Shown piece after piece: positions 12,399 to 24,847 of a stretch of DNA of 64,000 bases. The translations under genes were made by a program, and so were the position numbers. Numbering within the stretch: the stretch's first letter is position 1; each line of letters opens with the position of its first letter. Source of the stretch: Glutinoglossum americanum (Eukaryota > Ascomycota > Geoglossomycetes > Geoglossales > Geoglossaceae); NCBI GenBank assembly GCA_020080175.1, contig JAGHQL010000032.1:1-64000 (forward strand), given 5' to 3'. Under the pieces are notes generated by a model. The model saw nothing but the letters and a program-made list of their open reading frames with translations. It did not search any database and was not told the DNA's origin.

Positions 12399-13876
12399 AT
12401 GACAACTCCTCCCCAGTTTGCTGCGATCCCTCCGTCGAGCATGGCGGCTGAACAGGCAACGTCAAAACGAGCTCCGACTCGATACGATTCTACGAAACCG
12501 CACATCACGGATACGCCTATCACCAGAGCAAATTGGTACAAGCATGTCAATTGGCTAAACGTATTCCTCATTGTCGGCATACCTCTATACGGCCTCGTTG
12601 CGGCTTTCTGGACTCCGTTGGTGTGGAAGACTGCAGCTTTTGCAGTTCTTTACTACTTCGCCACAGGTCTCGGTATCACAGCTGGTATGCATTATAATAG
12701 AACCTTGCTTCGTCTTGTATCTAGGCTGACCTTCAGTTAGGTTATCACCGGCTATGGGCACATACCTCCTACTCTGCAGGTATCCCTTTGAGGATTTTCC
12801 TTGCTGCCGTCGGTGGTGGTGCCGTCGAGGGCTCCATCCGGTGGTGGGCTAGGGACCATCGTGCTCACCATCGCTATACTGACACCGACAAGGATCCATA
12901 CTCTGTTCGTAAGGGTCTTTTGTACTCTCACGTTGGCTGGATGGTTATGAAGCAAAATCCAAAACGGATTGGTCGTACCGACATCTCAGACCTGAATGAC
13001 GACAAGGTGGTTCAATGGCAGCACCGAAACTATCTTAAGGTCGTACTTTTTATGGGCTTGATCTTCCCTTGCCTTGTCACTGGTATTGGGTGGGGTGACT
13101 GGATAGGTGGTCTTGTCTATGCTGGAATTCTTCGTATATTCTTCGTTCAGCAAGCTACATTCTGCGTCAATTCCGTTGCGCACTGGCTAGGAGACCAACC
13201 GTTTGACGACCGCAACTCTCCTCGAGACCATGTTATCACCGCCTATCTTACTCTCGGTGAGGGGTATCACAACTTTCATCATGAGTTTCCTTCCGACTAC
13301 CGCAATGCAATCGAGTGGCATCAATATGACCCAACCAAGTGGTTCATCTGGACATGCAAACAGCTCGGTCTTGCGTACGATCTCAAGCAGTTTCGACAGA
13401 ACGAAATAGAGAAAGGCCGTCTTCAGCAACAGCAGAAGAAGCTTGATCAAGCTAGGTCGAGACTTGACTGGGGTATTCCGATCGAGCAACTTCCAGTGAT
13501 GGAGTGGGACGATTACCAAGAGCAGGCACGCAATGGTCGTGCTTTGGTTGCTGTTGCTGGCGTCATTCATGATGTTGCCGACTTCATTAAAGACCACCCC
13601 GGCGGTAAAGCAATGATCGGCTCTGGTATCGGGAAAGATGCTACTGCCATCTTCAACGGTGGGGTCTATAACCACTCCAACGCCGCACACAATCTTCTCT
13701 CGACGATGCGTGTAGGCGTCATTCGTGGAGGGTGCGAAGTTGAGATTTGGAAACGGGCTCAACGAGAGAACAAGGATATCCATTTCGTTACCGACAGCAC
13801 TGGTCAGAAAATCATCAGGGCGGGCAACCAAGTTACAAGGATAGCTGAGCCTGTTGCTACTGCTGGAGCTGCATAG
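12399..13876 (+). CDS. ole1: Stearoyl-CoA (delta-9) desaturase with C-terminal cytochrome b5
   Basis: Two exons, 12399-12684 and 12741-13876, are joined across a 56-nt intron to give 473 aa. The enzyme is an ER membrane di-iron desaturase that puts the delta-9 double bond into palmitoyl- and stearoyl-CoA, taking electrons from its own cytochrome b5 domain. The three histidine boxes are HRLWAH (98-103), HRAHH (135-139) and HNFHH (272-276). The haem-binding HPGG motif lies near residue 381 and YNHSNAAHN follows. Hydrophobic segments flank the boxes. The intron splits the first histidine-box region exactly at the Gly codon of GITAGYHRLW. An oddity is HTSY directly after box 1, where homologues from yeast to mammals have HRSY. 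ATG 12399 is the first in frame; ATG 12441 is an alternative. Fungal OLE1/SdeA proteins match this architecture and length. Confidence 0.97.
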
Positions 13877-15186
13877 CTGATCCTTAGTCGTAAGGAATAT
13901 GTGAATGTGAAATGATGAGGACGAACGAGTTAGCGAGAAAAAAAAAGTTTTTCTTTGGTCGTCGCACGGTGTTTTCATCTTTTCACCGGCGTTGTGTCTG
14001 CTTAAAGGGTGGCACGAGACATCTCTAGTACTAACCCCTTCTGAATCATTGATGGTGGCTTTGTTCTTCCATATTGCATAGACCGAAGCCGTTCTGCTAT
14101 GGGTGTTGTGGCCTTTCACCCTCAGAGATGTATCATAGACTTTGCTATAAGGGCCGAGGGAAACCCACAGTACATAAATTAATCCTACTTGAGTCTTACC
14201 TGCAAGCTTCTTAATGTCTAATGTAGAGTTGTGCCCTTGCAAACTATCGCTTGAATTCGAAGTCCGAACTAAATTTACGGTAAACGTGCCGGAGCAAGGG
14301 GCCGTTAAGTTTTAGGCAAATCCACCCACATCCTAAGATATGCAGTTAAACTGACCGCGGGATTAGGGTTTGTTGGGAGAGGTTTGCTGTGAGATACTCA
14401 ACGGCGGGAGCTGAGGGGGTCGATCCCTCTAGAAAATACAGTCTTTGCGGGAGAGGGTAATGGATACCCCTACATACATTTTTGGGTGAGGGGCTCAGTT
14501 ACGAGAGCCGGCATTTAGAGCTCGTTGGGCGATCCGGTATGCTATCTACCGTGAACTTCGTAGTCCCATTGTGATTGGTGGGATATTCTGTTGAGACTAA
14601 CCCTAGACTTCATAGGACGGGAGTGGAAGATTGTATATGGTGGGATCAACGTCGCGTGCATGACAGGCTCAATGGTATGTGGACAGGGGACACTAAGGCA
14701 TTCCGTGATGGGATAAGAGGCATATTGCTCTGAGCCCTGGTGATATCATCTCTATGATTAGGGTAAAGGAGCCTTTCCGAAAGCACTCCACGGTTTTCAG
14801 ACAAAAAGGCAGGCTAAACCTAAATGTGAGATGAAATAGAGCTTACGCTGGTGATTTCAACGGAAATGGCATTCGCATTCGAATTGCATGAAGCATAAGG
14901 TTGATGCGATAACGGTCGTGTTGCGCCATTTCAACTTACGCATTTCGGGGTCCCCTCCCACCTCAACTGGCGTGGGAAAGAAGGCCCATATCCACGAAGA
15001 AGCTCAGTCACAATTCCGGTAGCAACGTATGCACCCATCGGTGGGGGAATGAGTGAAGGAAAGAGGTAAATGGGAAACCACAACAGGCTTCTTATATTTA
15101 TCCTAGGTAGCGGTCAACTTATGTTGGCCGGATCCACGTCGGCATTGGACAAGTCCTTGTCAACCCCTCTGCAGAGAGCAAATACC
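13877..15186. other. Gene-free convergent interval ole1/NOT2
   Basis: About 1.3 kb between two convergent genes. No frame resembles a protein, and no repeat or RNA gene was recognised. It must contain both 3' UTRs. Confidence 0.6.
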
Positions 15187-17466
15187 TTACGCTACAGCTG
15201 GAGACTGAATTCCTCTGCCATCCAGACTGTTGTAATCAAGGAGAAACTCCCTCTACACATCACCATCAGTGAGAAATTTTGGGACAACTTTAGTACAACC
15301 AGCAAGTATGCGAATGGGGTTATTTCAAACTTACCCGCTCCCTCCTCCACGTCTCGGGGTCAAAGAAGATATAGAACCCTCTCTCCTCGGTCTGGCTGAT
15401 ACGAACGGGCTGGGAATCATCATCCTTTGTCAACCATTGTTTCTGTAGCTTGTGGTAACGCCAATTGCGGTTTGTCCTATTACCAATTAGTCGCTGCGTT
15501 CTGAGATATGCGCCTCTTTTGCGTCTGTATGGTTAATCTTCTGGGCTGGGGGCTTACAGTTCACTAGCGACAACTTCCTGCATAATGTCTCGAGGCATAG
15601 TGTAAAATATATAAAATAAAGTTTCGTCGGAGAAGCTTCCAACCTTCTGCTGCAAGGGATGAATATTGTGGACAGCATAGCAGCTTGGTAAACTGAAGTC
15701 TGGCTCAACCGGCTTAGAACTTGTCTCTTCCCAAGGAGATCCGAATGTCTGATATAGTGGGCTATTGCTAATTTACTTTCGTTAGTGTATATACACATCT
15801 AACCCGAATAGCTGTATACGGAGTGGATATCATACTCTGGTTGATTCAGATTTAATCCAAGCTGTGTGAGATCCTGACCCACAGCTAACATCCCCAGGTC
15901 CTGGCTCTCGTTTCGTATCATACCAAGTAGCCCAGTCAATCCAAACCTTTCCATATCAGACATACCCGACAAAGACAGGCCCACATTTTCTGATATCTGT
16001 GCCGCCTGTGGTGAATCGACAAAGTCGCCTCCATAGCTTGGTTGTTGCTGAGGTTGTCGCTGTTGGCTGGGGAAAGGGTTTTGCTTGGAAGGTGCCTGAG
16101 CGATAGTGCCTGCCTGCTGAGAATTTTGGGGATTTGTGAATAAAGACGGATTCGATAAACCATTCTGAGCGGATCTCATGATGTTCTGAAACTTAGGCCG
16201 TTATTAGGGGGACCCTGAAGGATAGGCTGAGGTGCGGCATACATTCTTCTCTTGGTCTAAAAGTCCACCTTGCCCCTGTTGCATGGACTCTATTGGTGAT
16301 CTTGATGATGAGAGGACTAGACTGCAGTTTTAGCTGCGCGTCAGTGAATTGCCTCGAAGCCGCGTGACATACCGCTTGAACCCAACCCAGCCGATGGTAG
16401 ACCCGCTTGTCTAGTTTGTTCCTGATGACCAGATATTGTGCTTAATAGTCCGCTTCGAGTTTGCAGGCTCTGAGGTTGGAGTAGACCAGGGCCGAATCCG
16501 GCTCCGTTTGCATGTCCTCCAAAACCCACACTTTGCATCAGACTTCCGCGCCGATCTTGTCCAATTTCACCGTTCCCTGCTCTACCTAATGGAGGAAACT
16601 CGTCAATATTTCCCGTCTGGGGTTGACCCGATCCCGCCATTTGTCTCGCTTGTCCGCCGAATGCGCTGGATCGGAAGTCGTCAAGGCCGCTCGCAAACTG
16701 TGAGGCAGATGGGAATAGGTCGTCCTGCTGCTGCTGCTGAGCTGTAGTTGCTTGATTGTTATTAGAGTTTGGTTGTGGCCGCTGGACGGGAGTGCCTCGT
16801 TGCGGAGCACTTGCCCAGGCAGCCTGGGATGAATTTTGGTGTTGAGGTTGCGATGATGATAGAGAGGGAAATTCGCTAAAGGTGGTGCAGCACACCGGCC
16901 GTTGGTTAGCCTGAGCACTATACGAATAGGTGGTATGCGAGGGTTCCAATACAAGTCTCTTGCGCGATGCACACTATGAAGAGTCGCCGCGCGCATTTAA
17001 AAAGAGACCTTTAGGTGTAGACCTTAGGGGGATGCATGTGCACGGGGGGCACGAGAGGACGCCGAGAGCAGCTGGTGTGCTATAAAGGCCCGGGCAGGGA
17101 AGGGACACTCACGACAGGTCGAGAGGCGTTCCTGATTGTGACCCTCCAATTGTTTGGGCAAAACTTGACATTGCCGCACTATTTGGCCGAGATTGTGGAG
17201 TCGGGAGCCCTGGAGCACCCCCCATAGGTATGGCAAACCCCCAACCTGAACCACTTCCTAGATACAACGAGGACAATACGTCCAACATCAGCCTCCAGGT
17301 TTCTGCATCAAGGCGAGCTTATCCGGCGATGCCTACCAAGCTTCCCGTTTGGTAATCTGCCCGAGCCTAGGGGCACGTTGCGACCCTGCGGAGGATTCTG
17401 ACCTGGAAAACCGGGCATGCTTCTTAATGGCTGAGGTCCAGCACCTGTGCCAGAACGGTTCATCAT
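15187..17466 (-). CDS. not2: CCR4-NOT complex subunit NOT2 (CDC36)
   Basis: Eight exons on the minus strand: 17466-17337, 17245-17113, 16875-16373, 16316-16243, 16185-15820, 15748-15558, 15476-15335 and 15252-15187. Together they encode 534 aa in one frame. NOT2 is a core scaffold subunit of CCR4-NOT, acting in mRNA deadenylation, decay and transcription control. The N-terminus has the fungal signature LRSMPGFPG then GRLPNGK. LDLSEFPSLS is rebuilt across the 237-nt second intron. The middle is Gln/Ser-rich, and the segment GLTGLLGMIRNE is followed by LNLNQPE. The C-terminal NOT2/3/5 domain (about 410-534) includes PDFSLPSCYAV, FSDETLFYIFYTMPRD, NRNWRYHK and ERGFYIFFDPETW. The first of two adjacent ATGs was chosen. 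Without splicing the gene looks broken into pieces, but all parts are present. It is divergent from MRPL4. Confidence 0.93.
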
Positions 17467-18264
17467 TGTATGTATATACACTATTCGAACAGGCTTGGAG
17501 AGTATAAATGTGAGGTGTGTGATCGTGTCTGTTCCGCGGCTTAAAGAAGTGGGACCGAAGTTATATGACTGTGATTGTTATGAGACCGGGTTGTTGCGAT
17601 TAAGGTTGAGGCTCTAAGGGCTAGCTCAGATGCATGCAATTGCATCGTTCCAAGTCGATTATATCACGAGATATGTAGGGTGGAGCCATTATTAGTAGTC
17701 TCGCAAATTTATAGTAAAATATTATTAAATGTATCCACTATCTAGTTTTGAGGTATTTAATTTATTTGTAGTTTTACATTCCCTGATTCCTAATTATTCA
17801 TGATCATTAATCTTGTGATCGTTGGTTTCGATTTCGAAGGGATCGAAAAGTGGTCGATCAAATGCGGATATCTGGGAGGGGCGTTGAAGGGCGTAGGCGC
17901 TTGGATTCGTGGCGCCAGTGTACACCAATCGGAATCTATAAAATCGGTATAGTTGCATAAGCCGTGAAGTGCTGGCTACGCCCTTTTCCTTGAGAGATTC
18001 AACGAAAAACTGACACGAATTTTCATCTTTTTGCTAATCCCGTGTAATATGGTATTGTTAAATATTTCTAGCTGGCCATACTGCTAGCTTCTGACCTAAA
18101 ATGCAAAGGCATACGCGTTTTTCAGATAGAATATTGAAGCACATCAAAAGTTCATGGGGATGCGTTTGATTATCACGTGATTGCTGATTAATCACCGTCC
18201 CTGTTTTCCCGGTCGAGTATCCCAACCTTCAAAAATACTCTCGCGATAGTAGAGGTGCACCGCA
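17467..18264. promoter_or_regulatory. AT-rich divergent promoter NOT2 / MRPL4
   Basis: About 800 bp separates two divergent start codons. The central part (17690-17820) is strongly AT-rich, with several ATTTATAGTAAAAT-like stretches. No protein-like frame or RNA gene was seen. It presumably holds the promoters of both genes. Confidence 0.6.
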
Positions 18265-19295
18265 ATGTCAGTCCGCTTGATTCGGCCCTTAGACCGTTCA
18301 TATCGCTTGTTCGTTTTCTCAGAGGTTCCTCCATCATTCCTCGTCCCTTCCTTATCGTCTGTAGCCACTAGCTTTACATCTCAATCTGCGCTGTTCTCGA
18401 CGTTTCAACCGCAGAGCTTCCCGCGGGACCGCAATCCCAACCGAGGCGTCTCAGCTGTTCGGAGGACTGGTCCCCGGGAACCGCTGTCGGTGTCAAAACT
18501 GCCATTGCCGCAACCCGTGCTCGACCCAAGCAAGAGGTCGAAAGTTTCAGTGGATGAGAATCATGGACTTTGGCAATTCTTCAATAAGGAGAGAACGACG
18601 CTCAGCAAGCCGGAAGATGACTATGCTCACGGTGAGGGCTTCAGCCTGTGGTTGAAATATTGGGCGCTCCGCTTGCTCGCTCATGATGCTAAATTTACAC
18701 ATTTTCAGGGCGGCCTTGGTCTACTGAGGAGCTCAGATATAAGTCCTGGGAAGACCTCCACAGCTTATGGTGGGTATGTGTAAAGGAGCGAAATAAGATT
18801 GCAACTCAGACCTTCGAGCGGGCGAGATTGAAGGCGGGGTACGGCGATCATGAAGCTCAAAGGAGGGACACGACGGTATGTGCATTTCGATGGAGAGTCA
18901 ACTGGGCTATGAGTTCTTAGGATATTTTAGAAATGCTGAAGGATTGAGCTATGGCTGGGTGATCCTTGGGTGTGGGCACGGGAGAAGTTGCCGCTGGCTA
19001 TCATTTTTTGCTGCATATTTCTACGTCGTGAGCTTTGGCTAACGCTCTTGCCTTTTAGGTTCGCCGAACTCAACGCGCGATTAAACAAGTCCTCACGGAG
19101 AGGTGGTATTCCTGGGAGGATGCTCGAAAGACTGCTAGGATTGATAGCGAGGTGGATTTGTCCGGGAATGGCCCAGCCTATACCCCTCGCGATTTAGAGG
19201 TGACCCACACTATATCTCCATGAAAGCTTGCGGGCTCTAATAGTATGCAGGATGACGTTCTCGAAGAGCGGAAAGGCGCGGAGACAGTTGTATAA
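18265..19295 (+). CDS. mrpl4: Mitochondrial large-subunit ribosomal protein MRPL4 (uL29m)
   Basis: Four exons, 18265-18631, 18709-18875, 19059-19199 and 19251-19295, encode 239 aa. The protein is the fungal mitochondrial uL29 homologue near the polypeptide exit tunnel. The first 80 residues are rich in Ser, Arg and Pro and look like a mitochondrial presequence. The conserved core starts with LWQFF, then [24 protein letters not shown] and [27 protein letters not shown] cut here into its two exons, followed by ERWYSWEDA. The second intron is 183 nt, longer than the usual 50-80 nt of this window. The 45-nt last exon encodes the tail ending in AETVV. Phases agree at all three junctions. Confidence 0.93.
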
Positions 19296-19759
19296 AATTG
19301 CTGATGTTGAAATGCGAGCATAGATTATTGGCGATCTGGGATGAAACGTTGCTGGATGGCGACTAGACTTTGGAAAGCTCAGTTTGTATCGTATGATCCT
19401 TGAGCATTTGTGCTCTATAATTCCTCTACTCCATGCGCAAATCAGCAAGGCCCCAAATGTGCTTGTAAACATAGTAAATCACTATCTTCCTCGTGAATGG
19501 CTTGAATTGATAATTCGCTGGTGATCTGGATGTTGGTGTGACAGCTGTACATTGCCGCGGACGAACTATGTATGATAATGCAGGGAAGTGCCCGAGCGCC
19601 ACAGTAGTGCGGGACAACTCTGGTTCACCGACCAATAGCTTCAATCTAGACCACCTCGACCTCGATTCCCTGAGGTCACACCAACCTCCAAATCATTCCT
19701 CTCTAACTTTTGCAACGACATATCCTCATTCAGTAGAACTGCAACGACATCTCCACAGT
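19296..19759. other. Intergenic MRPL4-GDI
   Basis: 464 bp between tandem plus-strand genes. It should hold the MRPL4 3' UTR and the GDI promoter. No other feature was recognised. Confidence 0.5.
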
Positions 19760-21552
19760 ATGGACGAAATCGCTCCAGAATACGATGTTGTTGTGCTCGG
19801 CACGGGTAAGGAAGCAACCCCGCAACGCTAGCATCGAATGCTAATATAACAACAGGTCTTACCGAATGTGTGCTTTCTGGGTATTGATATCTGCAGCCTC
19901 TTAGCAGATGGGCTTCCTAATAGCTAAATGGTTGTTCGTAGTGTTTTGAGTGTCAAAGGCAAGAAGGTGCTTCATATTGATAGAAATGACCATTATGGAG
20001 GGTTAGTTCATTCCCAGTCACTGTGTCGTTGATTAGAAACCGCTAAGTCTGGACAGTGAGGCCGCCTCCGTAAATATCGAAACTGTTAGTGGCAATCTAA
20101 TCATTTGCCGCAACGCGTACTGAAATTTCCTCAGCTTTTCAAAAAGTACGGCAACTACAACAAAGGCGAAGAGCCATGGAAAAAATACGGCAGAGTCAAC
20201 GACTGGAATATCGACCTCATTCCAAAGCTCCTTATGTCCAACGGTGAATTAACCAATATCCTTGTGTCTACCGACGTGACGAGATACCTCGAGTTCAAAC
20301 AGATTGCGGGCAGCTACGTGCAACAAGGACGGTCTCCCAAAGCGACCGTTGCAAAAGTCCCTTCAGATGCGGGAGAGGCGTTACGCTCGCCCTTGATGGG
20401 AATCTTCGAGAAGAGGAGGGCAAAGAAGTTCTTAGAATGGGTTGGGGCTTTCAATGAAGATGATCCAACTACCCATGCTGGTATGCTATTTTCCATACTA
20501 GCTATATGAGGTGCGGATGAACTAATACGAGTGGTAGGCCTCAGTATTAACACCTGCGTTCCCAGGGACGTATACGATTACTTTGGTCTTGAGCCTGGGA
20601 CTCGTGACTTTATCGGCCATGCAATGGCTCTGTACCATGACGACCAGTACATCCGGGAGAAAGGGGCTTCCCTCGATATGATCCAACGGATTCGCCTCTA
20701 CGTCAATTCAATGGCTCGCTATGGGAAGTCCCCCTACATCTACCCGCTCTACGGCCTTGGTGAACTCCCTCAAGGGTTTGCTCGCCTCTCGGCCATCTAT
20801 GGCGGCACATATATGCTCAACACCAACATTGAGGAGATCATTTATGAAGGGGGAAAGGCAGCTGGGATTAGGGCGACGATGAAGGAGCGCGGTGAGGAGG
20901 GCGAGGGAATGAAGTTCACCACTAAGGCGAAGAAGATCCTAGGAGACCCCTCGTACTTTCCCGGAAAGGTGCAGGTTGTAGGTCATGTCTTGCGAGCCAT
21001 CTGCATCTTGACGCATCCCGTGCCAAACACAGACAATGGCGATTCGGCACAAATTATAATTCCACAGTCACAGGTTGGCAGACAGAACGGTTGGTTTCCC
21101 CTGTAGCCCTTCTTCATGGGCAGGATCGCTGATAAACACAGATATTTACATTGCCATCGTCTCTTCGGCTCACAATGTTTGCCCTAAGGGGTACTACATT
21201 GCTATTGTTTCAACAATTGCTGAGGGTGACAGCAACCACCATCTTGAACTTCAGCCCGGCTTCGAGAGACTCGGCAAAATTGAGGAGAAGTTCATGGGTC
21301 CACCGATCCCGCTATACAAGCCTCTCGAGAGTGGTGTCAGCGACAATATATTCATCTCCAATAGCTATGATGCCACAAGCCACTTTGAGACTACTACTGG
21401 TAAGATAGCGAGAGCCTATACAATCTGGGACGGGTTAAATTACTAATGATGTTAATCTAGATGACGTGAGGGACATTTATCGGCGTGCGGAGGGACATGA
21501 ACTCGTCGTGGAGGGCCTTAGAGAAGGCACAAACCTTGTGCAGGAGGAATGA
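19760..21552 (+). CDS. gdi1: Rab GDP-dissociation inhibitor (GDI)
   Basis: Eight exons (19760-19805, 19856-19880, 19942-20001, 20057-20084, 20135-20480, 20538-21089, 21142-21399, 21461-21552) give 468 aa. GDI extracts prenylated, GDP-bound Rab proteins from membranes and recycles them through the cytosol. The N-terminal FAD-like fold DVVVLGTGLTECVLSG is rebuilt over the first two introns. Then come VLHIDRNDHYGGEAAS, SGELTN-like region NGELTNILVSTDVTRYLEFK, YGKSPYIYPLYGLGELPQGF and GGTYMLNT, and near the end EEKFMG and SYDATSHFET. Exons 2 and 4 are only 25 and 28 nt. The donor at 21090 is the unusual GTTGGT. The sequence agrees along its length with yeast Gdi1 as I recall it. Nothing appears truncated. 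Confidence 0.96.
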
Positions 21553-24500
21553 TAAGCAGAGGCGGATCACAATCCGGGCTACCGATGTCGCGGTTTCGCC
21601 CTGGAGCAATGAGATTTGTGGTAGATTTTCTGAGGCGTCTCTTTCGTCTGAGCCATTTTTCGAACCAATCAACCAGATGAATTTGAGGGTATGACTTCCT
21701 CCTAAAACGGGCGCATGCTAGTCAAAACTCGCTTGATCGTCTTTTTCCTAACTACCCATGCAAGGATCTTGATGCCGATTCTGAAGCTTCTGAGGCACAT
21801 GCATCCTTCGCTACTTGCGGGTTGCGTTTTGTTGTATCCGTTTTATACCGTTCGCGGGAGCCCAGCCTGACATCGAATTAAGAAGAGAAAGGAAATTTTT
21901 GTACACCTGATGTACCCCGAGAGTAACCTAGGTCGCTTGTTTTACCGCCTGGTTGCTCCCCCGTACTTCACACATCTACCTTGAGGACCCCCACTTAAGG
22001 GGTGTATTCTTTTCTAGTAGGACTGCCTATCGCACACAACTCCTGTTCCGGACAGCCCCTGTCTATCCCACAATCCCCGAAGTTAACCGCATACCCCTGA
22101 AGGAACTCCCCTCTTCGCCATCGTGAGTACCATGGGATTCGAAACCAATTTATCTACGGATATTGAGGGGCATCCTCTGGATGCCCGTTCGAATTAGACC
22201 CTGAACCGGGAAGACGATCGCTGTGAAGCCCAATATCCATCGACTTTTGACAGCCATCGGTTAATAGCATGCTGATCTGAGCTTCACCCCCATTCTGAGC
22301 GCGGGGTACCAGGCCTCTTTCTCCCACTACCCCAGATAATTGATTTAAGGTGAAGCACAGTCCGAACCACTCACTAGGTGGTCATGTGGATCCACAGTAT
22401 AGACACAAATGGAGTGTTTATAACGCTACCTCCATATTCCAATTCACCAGCCAGCCCATTTTCGTTCCGAAAAAACCAGGCTGAAGATAGCACCATGCCG
22501 AGTCACGTTCACCTTTCTCAAGAATACATCTATTCGCTGCGAACTCTGTTTTACAAACACTGGCGAGGAAGCCTCGCCATTCAGTATACACCGCCATCTA
22601 TTTGATGCAAGAGAGGTTATCCACAAAATCACTATCCACACCACATCTCGCATCGCTTTCCTTCCATGTGTTGAGCCGTTGGCGTACGAGACGCTAGAAG
22701 GCTGATTTAAAAAGGCTAGGTTAAGCAGTTAGCTTGATATTCGTGGCGCTTTAAATAGACTATGGGGATATAGGATATCAGCTTACGTTGTCGGAAGGCG
22801 GAATTTGTTTCACCCAAAATTCCCCTAAAATTGGAATTTTCTGTAGCAGTTCAGAGAAGAAGAATTAGCCATACCAGTACTACGTTACACTACCAGAGGG
22901 CAGCGGAGGAGCACTCTTGTCTGGAGAGTAACTCGCTATCCTTTGGTGTTCGATTGGGAAAGTTTGGAGAGACTACTGAAGGGAATACCTGGAGGATATC
23001 TCTCTGCACACGTGGGACGCCCGATAGATAAAACAAAGCGGTAACTCCAGCCACAGAACCGAATGCTGCGGCAGTCATGCCACTAGGATTTGCCGTCAGC
23101 TCACCCGCCTAGTCGACCGATGCATCGCTTGCCGCCTCTCCTCTGGAGGTACGATACCCGGCGCTTGTGGTATGAACTAGGAGACTTACTACTTAGCAGC
23201 CTGGCGTAGCGTGATGCCGTGAAAATTTGGGACGACTTTGTACCTGTTATCAGCCCTACCGTTAGCGGCCCCTGGCCTAAAGACATTTAGTGGGCAAAGG
23301 GTAATCCATACTGCGGTCCATGTGGGGATTGATAGGTCGAGTAGCATCGGCGCATCTTCCCCGGCTGCACAAATCGTCCAGCCTGACTCGTAGAGAATGT
23401 TAGGATGTCAATTGGTGATGGGGATAATGATGGCGTACAAACCATTGCACAATATAGAGTTTTCCTGAAAGAGGGCGGCGTGTGGATATGAACGGAACTC
23501 CTACTCGAGGTACGTGGAAAGAGGTTTGAAGGTCACGACTAGCTGTATGGATCTAGCGGGATGAATCGGATGGGCACGAGGATTCGTCGGGCTGAGTTAA
23601 TATATAAAGCGGCGTCGCGGGAAGGTGACGACATTGTGCTCTGCAGTACGTATGCATGGTACTCTACAGCACTTAAGCTTTGAGACTCCTGACGAACCAC
23701 CCGAACCACCTGAGCTGCCAACTACCCAACGAGAGGGGCCACTTAACTGAGTTTTAGTGGACCAAAGCCCTAGCAAAGAGTTGAAAGGCTCACGACGTCA
23801 CAGATAAAAATATATGATGCATTAAGCATCGTGGAATTGCTTTTTATTTGACCACCTTGCACATAAATCTCGATATCTTGCAGCGGAAGTTTGCCAACAT
23901 GTGATGCCTATACCCACTGGATGCTTTATCGGCCCTTTTCTCGTGCTGGAATTGCTTACAATCGGGCGGACGAGGCCCAATTTCTTCCACTCCGAAGTTT
24001 TTTTTTCACCCGGACAGTATCCTACCCAACCCCGCACCCCCACACCTTTATCTCTTGGGTCTGCGGAGATGTCATTTTTGAGAACGAGCAAACTTCAATG
24101 CAAGAACTAGGGTCTCAAAGCCGGGATGCTGGGCCCCCAACGAGCTCCACTCCATTAGCAACGTTGTGAGGGTTTATGGTATCTGTAACCGGCGGTGGCG
24201 TAACAGTGAATTGCGTGCTATACCACAACGTAGTTGTGATCGGGGAACCTAGTGAACCAAAAAGAAGCAATTAGTTAGCATCGCATAAGACGGCATTCCA
24301 CACCCTCGGGAGTCTCATCATAAGTCATCAGAATCTGTTTTCACTCTTACGGTGCCGTTCGTCCGCGGCGTTTTCAGTAGGCGCTCGGCCATTTCTCGCC
24401 GCCGCTTTGATCGGGTGAAAACTAAGGCGTGAGACTTGTGCAATTAAGAAAGGAACCCTAGTGCCACTATAAGTCCCCCGCGTCACCCGTCGCTCACCGC

Positions 24501-24847
24501 CGGCAAAAAAATTCGCCCAAAACTGCAACATCAAAGTCACTTGTCCTTGCCATCCGTCCGCGCAGGTGGCAGCTAGACTTTCGAATCATACAGTACTACC
24601 GCGGATATTCGGGCAAGTTGGTGATCAAGGGAGGATTCTCGCAAGAGTACCTACTGCCTATTTTATCGCTGAATAGATCTCTGGTAGCGAACACGGCGGA
24701 CAGACTCCCGCGGTTAATATCCTTGCAGCCTGCTCCAAGGTGCAGCGAGCCCAAGGCCAGCCAAGCAAGGCTTTTATAAAGAGCCTTATCGACCGGGCAG
24801 AATTTCAAGTACTCATTCCTCTACCCAACCGCAACCACAGATTAGTC
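21553..24847. other. 3.3-kb gene-free interval
   Basis: No coding, RNA or repeat feature could be supported. Stop codons are frequent in all frames and short frames show no family motif. Composition is close to that of neighbouring intergenic DNA. I found no terminal repeats or transposase fragments. A TATAAA at 24775-24780 lies 68-73 bp before the next start codon. Confidence 0.55.

Noticed and set aside
15070-15399. Plus-strand frame of 109 aa
   Set aside because: It is the antisense of the last exons of NOT2, whose NOT2/3/5 domain is clear.
15487-16949. NOT2 as a truncated pseudogene
   Set aside because: The apparent breaks are ordinary introns; eight exons join in one 535-codon frame with the full C-terminal domain.
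21553-24847. Decayed transposon
   Set aside because: I looked for terminal repeats, target duplications and transposase or reverse-transcriptase motifs and found none that I can support.
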